Below are positions 57,158 to 64,000 of a stretch of DNA of 64,000 nt, one piece after another. Source of the stretch: Crenobacter caeni (GTDB lineage: Bacteria > Pseudomonadota > Gammaproteobacteria > Burkholderiales > Chromobacteriaceae); the NCBI RefSeq assembly GCF_010435965.1, contig NZ_JAAGAA010000013.1, forward strand, positions 1-64,000. Reading direction: 5' to 3'. Made by a program: the position numbers and the translations under genes. Below the pieces are notes generated by a model, which was not told the origin of the DNA, did not search any database, and saw only the letters and a program-made list of their open reading frames with translations. Position 1 is the first letter of the stretch; every line of letters begins with the position of its first letter.

Positions 57158-57177
57158 GGTGTGAACTATTTCACACC
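57158..57177. promoter_or_regulatory. CRP/FNR-type operator
   Basis: GGTGTGA-ACTATT-TCACACC is a perfect palindrome with the CRP consensus TGTGA-N6-TCACA at 57160-57175. It lies upstream of the DUF2860 gene (minus strand) and also in front of the CDF transporter gene (start 57250). Confidence 0.65.
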
Positions 57178-57249
57178 AAGCTGCGATAATACGGGCTTGT
57201 TACTATCCCGGCGCCCATCCGCCACGCACCTGGCATTTGCCCTGTAGAC

Positions 57250-58137
57250 ATGACGCAACACCTAGACCCGAGCGCCGATCGCCACGCGGCGGCGCGCAAG
57301 ACTACCTTCATCAGCATCGTCGTCAACCTGGTGCTGACCGTGCTACAGATTGCCGTCGGCTTCTTCGCCCGTTCGCAGGCGCTGATCGCGGACGGCCTGC
57401 ACTCGCTGTCCGACCTTTTGGCCGACTTCGTCGTGCTGATCGCCAGCCACCACAGCCGCAAGGGGCCGGACGAGGATCACCCCTACGGCCACCAGCGCTA
57501 CGAGAATGCCGCGTCGCTGGTGCTCGGCCTGCTGCTGCTGGCGGTCGGCGTGGGCATGCTGGTGTCGGCTGCCGGCAAATTCAACGACCCGGGCTCCATC
57601 CCGCGGGTGCATCCGCTCGCGCTGTTCGTCGCGCTGTTCACCCTGGTCAGCAAGGAAGGGCTGTTCCGCTACATGCTCGGCATCGCCGAGCGGGTGCGTT
57701 CGACCATGCTGGTCGCCAACGCGTGGCACGCGCGCTCGGACGCGCTCTCCTCGCTAGTGGTCGCGCTGGGCATCGCCGGCAACATGCTGGGTTACCCGTT
57801 ACTCGACCCGGCGGCGGCGCTGGTGGTCGGCCTGATGATCGTGAAGACCGGCGGCGAGTTCGCGTGGGACGCCTTGTCCGACCTGATGGACCGCGCGGCT
57901 GACGCCGAGGCCGAGGCGAAGATCCGCGAGACGCTGCTGGCGACGCCGGGGGTGGCCGGCGTACATGACCTGCGCACCCGCAAGATGGGCGACATGATCG
58001 TCGTCGACGTTCACCTCGAAGTGGACGGCGACCTCAACGTGCGCGAGGGGCACGCGATCGCGCTGGATGCGCGCGCGCGGGTAATGGCCGAGCACCCGGT
58101 GCTCAACGTGATGACCCACGTCGACCCGGTGCACTGA
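57250..58137 (+). CDS. Cation diffusion facilitator family metal exporter
   Basis: CDF proteins export zinc, iron, manganese or cobalt by proton antiport. The 295-residue protein has about six transmembrane helices. Metal-site motifs are DGLHSLSD (48-55) in helix 2 and HARSD (about 160-164) in helix 5. A cytoplasmic C-terminal domain (about 210-292, with [13 protein letters not shown]) follows. It ends 3 bases before selB. Metal specificity is not resolved. Confidence 0.93.
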   Translation: MTQHLDPSADRHAAARKTTFISIVVNLVLTVLQIAVGFFARSQALIADGLHSLSDLLADFVVLIASHHSRKGPDEDHPYGHQRYENAASLVLGLLLLAVGVGMLVSAAGKFNDPGSIPRVHPLALFVALFTLVSKEGLFRYMLGIAERVRSTMLVANAWHARSDALSSLVVALGIAGNMLGYPLLDPAAALVVGLMIVKTGGEFAWDALSDLMDRAADAEAEAKIRETLLATPGVAGVHDLRTRKMGDMIVVDVHLEVDGDLNVREGHAIALDARARVMAEHPVLNVMTHVDPVH

Positions 58138-58140
58138 GCG

Positions 58141-60000
58141 ATGATCGTCGCCACCGCAGGCCATGTCGACCATGGCAAGACCTCGCTGATCCGCGCGCTG
58201 ACCGGCACCGACGCCGACCGCCTGCCCGAGGAGAAGCGGCGCGGCATGACGCTGGACCTCGGCTACGCCTTCCTCGAGCGCACGGACGGCGGCCGCATCG
58301 GCTTCGTCGACGTGCCCGGCCACGAACGCTTCCTCGGCAACATGCTCGCCGGTGTCGGCGGGCTGGACCACGCGCTATTGGTGGTCGCCGCCGACGACGG
58401 CGTGATGCCTCAAACACGCGAACACCTGGCCATCCTCAAGCTCGCCGGCGCCCGCGACATCAGCGTCGTGCTGAGCAAACGCGCGCTGGTGGACGACGCG
58501 CGCGCGCTTGAGGTACAGGCCGAACTGGACGCGCTGTTTGCCTCGCTCTCGCTCGCGCCTGCCGCGCGCTTCGAGGTCGACAGCATAAGCGGTGACGGCA
58601 TCCCGGCCTTGCGCGATTTTCTCGCCACGCTGCCGGAGACGGACCCCGCGCCCAGACGCTTCCGGCTGGCGATCGACCGCGTGTTCACCGTCAAGGGCGC
58701 CGGCCTCGTCGTCACCGGCAGCGCACTCGCGGGCAAGGTGGCCGTCGGCGACAGCGTGTGGCTCGCCGGCCGCGCGGCTCCCTTGCGTGTGCGCGCCTTG
58801 CACGCGCAGTCGCAGGCGGCCGAACAAGGCCTGGCCGGCGAACGCCTCGCGCTCAACTTGGTAGGGGATATCAACCGCGAGGACGTCGCGCGCGGCGACT
58901 GGCTGCTAGCCCAAACGCCGGGCGCGCCTTGCGCGCGCGCGACGGTGGTACTGAGCCCGCTGCCCGGCGTGACGCTCGCCCACTGGCAGGCGGTGCAAGT
59001 ACACCACGGCGCGTCAAAAGTGACCGGCCGCGTCGCGCTGCTGGACGAGGCGCTCGCCGAACTTGCGCTGGATGCGCCGCTGTGGCTGGCCGACAACGAC
59101 AGGCTGATTCTGCGCGACGCCAGCGCCCGCGAGACGCTCGCCGGCGCGCGCGTGCTCGAACTCGCTCCCCCGGCCCGCGGCAAGCGCGCGCCGGCGCGGC
59201 TCGCCCTGCTCGGGCGGCTCGCCGCGTGCGATGCCGACTCGGACGCGCTCGCGCTGTTGGCCGACGCCGACGCGGTCGAGCTCTCCGCCTTCGCGTGGGC
59301 GCGCCAGCGGGACGACGTCGAGACGCTGGCGAGTGCAGCCGGCCTGAAGGTGGCTGGCGGCTACGCGGTGTCGTCCGCCCGCTGGGACGCGCTGGCGGAC
59401 ACCCTGTGCGACAAGCTCGAAGCCTTGCACGCGGCGCAGCCGGATCAGCGCGGCGCGGCGCGTGAGCGCCTCAAGCGCCTCGCCTTGCCGCGCACGCCGC
59501 AGCCGTTGTTCGACGCGCTGGTGACGGCCTTGCTCGCAGACGGCCAGCTCGCACAGAGCCAGGGCTGGCTGCACCTGCCCGGCCACGTGCTCGCGTTCAG
59601 TAGCAGCGAGGCCGCGCGCTGGCCAGTGCTCGAGGCACAACTGGGCAACGCTGACGGCTGGGTGCGCGACCTGGCGCGCGCGGCCGGCATGGAAGAAACC
59701 GAGGCACGCGCGCTCCTCAAGACTGCCGCGCGGCTGGGGCTGGTCGTCGCCGTCGTCCCCGACCGCTACTACCGCGCCGCGCGCGTCGACGCGCTGGCGC
59801 GCACGGTGCGCGAGATCGCGCTGCGCGACGGCCACGTCGACGCGGCCACCTTCCGCGACGCGGTCGGCGTCGGGCGCAAGCTGGCGATCCAGATCCTCGA
59901 ATTCTTCGACCGCAGCGGGCTGACCCGCCGCCAGGGCGACCGCCACCTGCTGCGCGACACCATCCTGTTTTCGCCGCCTGCAGCGGACGGCCAAGCCTGA
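58141..60000 (+). CDS. selB: Selenocysteine-specific translation elongation factor SelB
   Basis: SelB delivers Sec-tRNA(Sec) to UGA codons followed by a SECIS hairpin. The 619-residue protein has the GTPase P-loop GHVDHGKT (7-14), the DVPGHERF switch region (about 59-66), EF-Tu-like domains 2 and 3, and four C-terminal winged helices that bind SECIS. The last of these contains [20 protein letters not shown]-type sequence. It reads directly into selC. Confidence 0.97.
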   Translation: MIVATAGHVDHGKTSLIRALTGTDADRLPEEKRRGMTLDLGYAFLERTDGGRIGFVDVPGHERFLGNMLAGVGGLDHALLVVAADDGVMPQTREHLAILKLAGARDISVVLSKRALVDDARALEVQAELDALFASLSLAPAARFEVDSISGDGIPALRDFLATLPETDPAPRRFRLAIDRVFTVKGAGLVVTGSALAGKVAVGDSVWLAGRAAPLRVRALHAQSQAAEQGLAGERLALNLVGDINREDVARGDWLLAQTPGAPCARATVVLSPLPGVTLAHWQAVQVHHGASKVTGRVALLDEALAELALDAPLWLADNDRLILRDASARETLAGARVLELAPPARGKRAPARLALLGRLAACDADSDALALLADADAVELSAFAWARQRDDVETLASAAGLKVAGGYAVSSARWDALADTLCDKLEALHAAQPDQRGAARERLKRLALPRTPQPLFDALVTALLADGQLAQSQGWLHLPGHVLAFSSSEAARWPVLEAQLGNADGWVRDLARAAGMEETEARALLKTAARLGLVVAVVPDRYYRAARVDALARTVREIALRDGHVDAATFRDAVGVGRKLAIQILEFFDRSGLTRRQGDRHLLRDTILFSPPAADGQA

Positions 60001-60019
60001 TAGAATACGCGCTCTTTGC

Positions 60020-60114
60020 GGAAGGTCCTCGCTCCCGGTGGGGCGGCTGGTCTTCAAAATCAGTGGGGGCCGCCAGCGGTCCCGGGTGGGTTCGACTCCC
60101 ATGGCCTTCCGCCA
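60020..60114 (+). tRNA. selC: tRNA-Sec (TCA), selC
   Basis: A 95-base tRNA beginning GGAAGGTC and ending GGCCTTCCGCCA with anticodon TCA. Its extended acceptor stem and large variable arm are features of selenocysteine tRNA. It begins 20 bases after the selB stop. A TAGAAT at 60001-60006 could be a -10 box of its own. Confidence 0.95.
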
Positions 60115-60131
60115 CTGCCGCCTTCTAGGGT

Positions 60132-60167
60132 AAGCCCCGATGGAAAGCACCGGTCGCCGGGGCTTTA
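60132..60167 (+). terminator. Terminator after selC
   Basis: AAGCCCCG (60132-60139) and CGGGGCTT (60158-60165) with an 18-base loop, followed by T residues. Confidence 0.6.
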
Positions 60168-60198
60168 ATCGGGGCATCGCAAGCCAGGCATCCCGCTC

Positions 60199-60933
60199 AT
60201 GAAAATCGGCCTGTTCGTCCCCTGCCACGTCAACGAGCTTGCCCCCGAGGTCGCCATCGCGACGCTCGAACTGCTCGAAGGCTACGGCCTCACCGTCGAC
60301 TACCCGCTCGCGCAGACCTGCTGCGGCCAGCCCCAGTTCAACAACGGCGACCTCAAAGGCGCCGACCGCGCCGCCGGGCGTTTTGCCGAGGTGTTCGCCG
60401 GCTACGACTACATCGTCAGCCCCGGCACCAGCTGCGTCAGCCACGTCGGCGCGCACACCCCGGACGCGCTCTCGAAGACCCGCTCGCGCGTGTACGAACT
60501 GGTCGAATTCCTGCAGGACGTGCTCAAGGTCGAGCGCCTGCCCAAGCCGGTGTACTTCCCGCACAAGGTCTCGCTGCACCAGAGCTGCCACGGCCTGCGT
60601 CTGCGCGCGCACGCGACGCCGTCGGAGCGGATGCTACCCTACCAGTCGCGGCTCGAGCGCATCCTCGCGCTGGTCGACGGCGTCAGCGTCGTTTACCCGC
60701 AAAGGCGCGACGAGTGCTGCGGCTTCGGCGGCAGTTTCTGCGTCGACGAACCCGAGGTGTCGGTCGCGATGGGCGAGGACCGCGTCGACGGCCACGCGGC
60801 GACCGGCGCCGAGTTCATCGTCGGCGCCGAGCCTTCCTGCCTGATGCATATGGGCGGCGTGATCCGCGCGCAGGACAAGGCGATCCGCCCGCTGCACATC
60901 GCGCTGCTGTTGACCGGGCGGGGGGGCGCATGA
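60199..60933 (+). CDS. lutA: Lactate utilisation (Fe-S) protein LutA/YkgE
   Basis: LutA is part of the three-subunit L-lactate dehydrogenase LutABC. The 244-residue protein has two CCG-type cysteine motifs, [11 protein letters not shown] (about 47-57) and [10 protein letters not shown] (about 173-182), typical of heterodisulfide-reductase-like Fe-S subunits. Its stop overlaps the lutB start (ATGA). Confidence 0.93.
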   Translation: MKIGLFVPCHVNELAPEVAIATLELLEGYGLTVDYPLAQTCCGQPQFNNGDLKGADRAAGRFAEVFAGYDYIVSPGTSCVSHVGAHTPDALSKTRSRVYELVEFLQDVLKVERLPKPVYFPHKVSLHQSCHGLRLRAHATPSERMLPYQSRLERILALVDGVSVVYPQRRDECCGFGGSFCVDEPEVSVAMGEDRVDGHAATGAEFIVGAEPSCLMHMGGVIRAQDKAIRPLHIALLLTGRGGA

Positions 60934-62309
60934 AGGACGACTCCATCCGCCACCCCGCCGCGGCGCGCGAGTTTCTGGCCGACCGCGAGCGCGCGCGCTG
61001 GCACGACTCGGCGATCTGGTGGGTGCGCCAGAAGCGCGACGCGCAGATGGCACAACTGCCCGAGTGGGAAACGCTGCGCACGATGGCAGAACAGATCAAG
61101 GCGCACACGCTGTCGCGCCTGGACGAATACCTGGAAGCGTTCGAGCGCAAGGCCGAGGAAAACGGCGTCGTCGTGCACTGGGCGGCGGACGCCGACGAGC
61201 ACAACCGCATCGTGCACGGCCTGCTCGCCGAGCGCGGGGTCAACAAGCTCGTCAAATCAAAGTCGATGCTCACCGAGGAGTGCGGGCTCAACCCCTACCT
61301 CGAGGCGCGCGGCGTCGAGGTGATCGACACCGACTTGGGCGAGCGCATCGTGCAACTGCGGCACGAGGCACCCAGCCATATCGTGATGCCGGCGATCCAC
61401 CTGAAAAAGCAGCAGATCAGCGAGCTGTTTGAGCGCGAACTGGGCACCGAGCCCGGCAATTTTGACCCGACCTACCTGACCCACGCCGCGCGCGCCAACC
61501 TGCGCGAGCACTTCCTGAGTGCAGGCGCCGGGCTCACCGGCGTCAACTTCGCGATCGCTGAAACCGGCGGCTTGGTGGTGTGCACCAACGAGGGCAACGC
61601 CGACCTGGGCAGCGCACTGCCGCCCTTGCATATCGCGTGCATGGGGCTGGAGAAGCTGATCCCGAGACTCGAGCATCTGGGCGTATTCACCCGCTTGCTG
61701 GCGCGCTCGGCGATCGGCTCGCCGACCACCACCTACACCTCGCATTTCCACAAGCCGCGCCCGGGGGGCGAGCTGCACGTGGTGATCGTCGACAACGGCC
61801 GAAGCGAGATCCTCGGCCGCGAAGACTTTTACCAGAGCCTGCGCTGCATCCGCTGCGGCGCGTGCATGAACACCTGCCCGGTCTACCGCCGAAGCTCGGG
61901 CTACAGCTACAGCTACATCATCCCGGGGCCGATCGGCTCGACGCTCGGCCCCAGCCGCGACATCAGGAAGCACGCGAGCATGGCCTTCGCGTGCACGACC
62001 TGCGCGTCGTGCGACAACGTCTGCCCGGTACGCATCCCGCTCTCCGAACAGCTGGTCGCGCAGCGCGCGCGCGCGTGGCAGACCGGCGCGCTGCCCGCAG
62101 GCAAACGCGCGGCGATCGGCGCGCTGGGCGTGCTGACCCGCCACCCTGCCCTGTTCGCGCTGGCCGGCAAGACGCTGCGCAAGGTCTTCCCCATCCTGCC
62201 GGCAGGGCTCGCGCAAGACAACCCGTACAGCCGCCCGGGGCGTGCGCTGCCCGAGATGCCCGCGCAGAGCTTCCGCGAATGGTGGCTGCAAAACAGGAAG
62301 AAACCATGA
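60930..62309 (+). CDS. lutB: Lactate utilisation iron-sulfur protein LutB/YkgF
   Basis: The 459-residue central subunit of LutABC. An N-terminal LUD domain (about 70-290, with TGVNFAIAETGG) is followed by a ferredoxin-like domain with CIRCGACMNTCPVY (about 307-320) and CTTCASCDNVCPV (about 357-369). ATG at 60930 overlaps lutA; the stop overlaps lutC by four bases, so all three subunits are translationally coupled. Confidence 0.94.
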   Translation: MKDDSIRHPAAAREFLADRERARWHDSAIWWVRQKRDAQMAQLPEWETLRTMAEQIKAHTLSRLDEYLEAFERKAEENGVVVHWAADADEHNRIVHGLLAERGVNKLVKSKSMLTEECGLNPYLEARGVEVIDTDLGERIVQLRHEAPSHIVMPAIHLKKQQISELFERELGTEPGNFDPTYLTHAARANLREHFLSAGAGLTGVNFAIAETGGLVVCTNEGNADLGSALPPLHIACMGLEKLIPRLEHLGVFTRLLARSAIGSPTTTYTSHFHKPRPGGELHVVIVDNGRSEILGREDFYQSLRCIRCGACMNTCPVYRRSSGYSYSYIIPGPIGSTLGPSRDIRKHASMAFACTTCASCDNVCPVRIPLSEQLVAQRARAWQTGALPAGKRAAIGALGVLTRHPALFALAGKTLRKVFPILPAGLAQDNPYSRPGRALPEMPAQSFREWWLQNRKKP

Positions 62310-62869
62310 GCCGTGACGCCATCCTCGCGCGCATCCGCCGCCACCGCCCGGCAGAAGCCGCGCTGCCCGACATCCACGCGCCGGCCTTCATCACCTATCA
62401 AGACCGTTACGCGCAGTTCGCCACGCTGATCGCGGGTCTCGGCGGCCACGCGTTGACGCTGGCGCCTGGGCAGACCGTGCGCGAGGCGGTAGATACGCAC
62501 TGGCCGGCGCAGGGCCGGGTAGTCGACACCACGCAAGCGATCCACGACGAGGCGGCCAGCCCGCACGACTGGGCCGACGTCGACATCGCCATCGTGCCCG
62601 GCCAGCTCGCGGTCGCCGAGAACGCCGCGGTGTGGGTGAGCCAGGACGCGCTCGCCTACCGCTCGCTGTACTTCCTCGCGCAGCGGCTGGTGATGGTCGT
62701 GCCGCGCGACGCCCTGGTCGACACCATGCGCGACGCCTACGCGCGCGTCGGGTTTGCCGAGCACGGCTTCGGCAGCTTCATCTCCGGCTCGTCACGCACC
62801 GCCGACATCGAACAGAGCCTGGTGATGGGCGCGCACGGCGCGATGGCGGCGTTGGTCGTATTCGAGTAA
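62306..62869 (+). CDS. lutC: Lactate utilisation protein LutC/YkgG
   Basis: The 187-residue LUD-domain subunit of LutABC. It contains DVDIAIVPGQLAVAENAAVW (split motif region, about 93-112) and ends FGSFISGSSRTADIEQSLV, the conserved C-terminal signature. It starts inside the lutB stop codon and has AGGAAG upstream. Confidence 0.93.
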   Translation: MSRDAILARIRRHRPAEAALPDIHAPAFITYQDRYAQFATLIAGLGGHALTLAPGQTVREAVDTHWPAQGRVVDTTQAIHDEAASPHDWADVDIAIVPGQLAVAENAAVWVSQDALAYRSLYFLAQRLVMVVPRDALVDTMRDAYARVGFAEHGFGSFISGSSRTADIEQSLVMGAHGAMAALVVFE

Positions 62870-62920
62870 GCAGGACGGAAAAACGCCTGCCGGCAGCAAG
62901 CGCGGGCAGGCGCCACAAGA

Positions 62921-62951
62921 AAAAAGCCGGCGCTAAGCGCCGGCTTTTTTG
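62921..62951. terminator. Bidirectional terminator between lutC and rplI
   Basis: A 15-bp perfect stem, AAAAAAGCCGGCGCT against AGCGCCGGCTTTTTT, serving both convergent operons. Confidence 0.9.
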
Positions 62952-62967
62952 CGGGGTCAAACCGGGA

Positions 62968-63417
62968 TCAGGCTTCGCCGACCACGATGACCTTGATGGC
63001 AGCCACGACGTCGTGGTGCAGGGCGATCTCGAGGTCGTACTCGCCGATGGCCTTCAGCTGGCCGTTCGGCATACGCACTTCGGAGCGAGCCACTTCAACG
63101 CCTGCAGCGGTGATCGCAGCGGCGATGTCGGCGTTGGTCACCGAACCGAACAGACGGCCGTCAACGCCGGCTTTCTGGGCGATGGTGAACTCGGCGCCTT
63201 CCAGCTTCTCGGCGCGGACCTTGGCGTCGGCCAGGATCTCGGCTTGCTTGGCTTCCAGTTCGGCGCGGCGGGCTTCGAACGCTTCCAGGTTGGCGGCGGT
63301 CGCGCGCTTGGCCTTGCCCTGCGGGATCAGGAAGTTGCGGGCGTAGCCCTCTTTCACCTTGACCACGTCACCCAGTTGACCCAGGTTAGCCACTTTTTCG
63401 AGCAGAATGATTTGCAT
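62968..63417 (-). CDS. rplI: 50S ribosomal protein L9
   Basis: L9 binds 23S rRNA at the base of the L1 stalk. The 149-residue protein starts [19 protein letters not shown] with [13 protein letters not shown], the family signature, then the long linking helix (about 42-75) and a C-terminal domain ([10 protein letters not shown]). It is the last gene of the priB-rpsR-rplI operon. Confidence 0.98.
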   Translation of the reverse strand: MQIILLEKVANLGQLGDVVKVKEGYARNFLIPQGKAKRATAANLEAFEARRAELEAKQAEILADAKVRAEKLEGAEFTIAQKAGVDGRLFGSVTNADIAAAITAAGVEVARSEVRMPNGQLKAIGEYDLEIALHHDVVAAIKVIVVGEA

Positions 63418-63441
63418 CTTGTGTAGTCCCTTTCTGTCGAC

Positions 63442-63669
63442 TTAGTGCTGGTCGGTGTACGGCAGGAAAGCCAGGAAACGCGCGCGCTTGACCGCGGTGG
63501 TCAGCTGGCGCTGGTAACGGGCCTTGGTACCGGTGATACGGGCCGGGATGATCTTGCCGTTTTCGGCGATGAAATCCTTCAGCAGGTCGACTGCCTTGTA
63601 GTCGACGTGCTTGATGCCTTCTGCCGTGAAGCGGCAGAACTTCTTGCGCTTGAAGAGTTGACGAGCCAT
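63442..63669 (-). CDS. rpsR: 30S ribosomal protein S18
   Basis: The 75-residue S18 protein of the small-subunit platform, with [14 protein letters not shown] near the start and [12 protein letters not shown] (about 44-55). It lies 4 bases after priB and 24 before rplI. Confidence 0.98.
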   Translation of the reverse strand: MARQLFKRKKFCRFTAEGIKHVDYKAVDLLKDFIAENGKIIPARITGTKARYQRQLTTAVKRARFLAFLPYTDQH

Positions 63670-63673
63670 TTTC

Positions 63674-63973
63674 TTAACCTTTTACAAATTCTGCGGATTC
63701 GATGTGCAGTACCAACCTCGGATTACGCAGGCTGCGTTGACTGAGGAAACCCTCGAACGTCAGCACCTGCCCGGCGACCCGACCGGCGAACTTCCTGCCG
63801 GTTTCGCCGACCATGACGGCCTGTATCTCACAGCGCACGTCGCGGTCGAGGCCGGCTTCGCGTTGTCTGGAACCGTGTGCGAGCCACATCTCCAGCACCG
63901 GGATCCCGGCGGGGGTGTAGCGCAACGCTTCCTCGCGCGTCACCGACGCGGTCAGTACCAGTCTGTTCTGCAA
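63674..63973 (-). CDS. priB: Primosomal replication protein N (PriB)
   Basis: PriB is an OB-fold single-stranded DNA-binding protein of the replication-restart primosome. The 99-residue protein begins at a TTG (63973), [23 protein letters not shown]-type sequence following, and includes the strand [16 protein letters not shown]. Its location between rpsF and rpsR is typical of Beta- and Gammaproteobacteria. Confidence 0.93.
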   Translation of the reverse strand: MQNRLVLTASVTREEALRYTPAGIPVLEMWLAHGSRQREAGLDRDVRCEIQAVMVGETGRKFAGRVAGQVLTFEGFLSQRSLRNPRLVLHIESAEFVKG

Positions 63974-63987
63974 GGGCTGGCCTGGGA

Positions 63988-64000
63988 TCAGGCAGCCACC
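63988..64000 (-). CDS. rpsF: Probable extreme 3' end of rpsF (S6), truncated by the window edge
   Basis: A minus-strand TGA at 63990-63988 is preceded by codons for Val-Ala-Ala to the edge. rpsF normally precedes priB, so this is probably its last codons. Identity is inferred from gene order only. Confidence 0.4.

Noticed and set aside
60020-62869. selC-associated integrated island
   Set aside because: selC is a known integration hotspot, but it is followed here by a terminator and the ordinary lutABC operon; no integrase or duplicated tRNA end is visible.

Overview
The window reads as a GC-rich betaproteobacterial chromosome, most likely of the Neisseriales/Chromobacteriaceae. Evidence includes the priB-rpsR-rplI block, the exbB-exbD-lpxK-Trm112-kdsB-adk string, a GpmI/EnvC/CtpA cluster, bacterial tRNAs with encoded CCA, and overall gene content and codon bias. 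The genus cannot be fixed from sequence alone.

Layout. Positions 1-640 hold, on the minus strand, the promoter and boxA leader of an rRNA operon whose 16S gene lies off the left edge, preceded by tRNA-Pro, tRNA-Arg and tRNA-His. Next come folD, purU and a membrane protein gene (763-3110). A discrete foreign element of about 21.4 kb runs from about 3129 to 24539, bounded by imperfect terminal inverted repeats. Its left and central cargo is a defence operon on the minus strand: WYL regulator, hsdM, hsdS, mcrB, mcrC, a MATE-like membrane protein and hsdR. An XRE regulator and a divergent small HTH gene share a phased operator next to it. Its right part is a tightly overlapping five-gene recombination operon: a small HTH/coiled-coil protein, a RecD-like helicase, two large tyrosine recombinases and a GmtX-like protein. 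This looks like a Gamma-Mobile-Trio (GMT) type element in a betaproteobacterium.

From 24558 to 43353 the genome is core: Nudix protein, adk, kdsB, Trm112-like, lpxK, exbD, exbB, xseA, a DUF4442 protein, an ArsR regulator, gpmI, envC, ctpA, argA, yggX, ppk, a DUF456 protein, a patatin, three more tRNAs and lysC.

From 43485 to 60114 lies a selenium/formate region: fdhD divergent from fdnGHI-fdhE (FdnG has an in-frame UGA selenocysteine codon with a SECIS hairpin), then selA, selB and the selenocysteine tRNA gene selC. Between these sit an AT-rich orphan ORF, an Lrp/LysE pair, srkA, an acid phosphatase, a DUF2860 outer-membrane protein with a CRP-like operator, a CDF metal exporter, and a family of palindromic repeats. 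selD is not in the window. The right end carries lutABC (lactate oxidation) and rplI-rpsR-priB with the extreme 3' end of probable rpsF.

The defence operon, its two regulatory modules and the recombinase/helicase operon form the part most worth follow-up.
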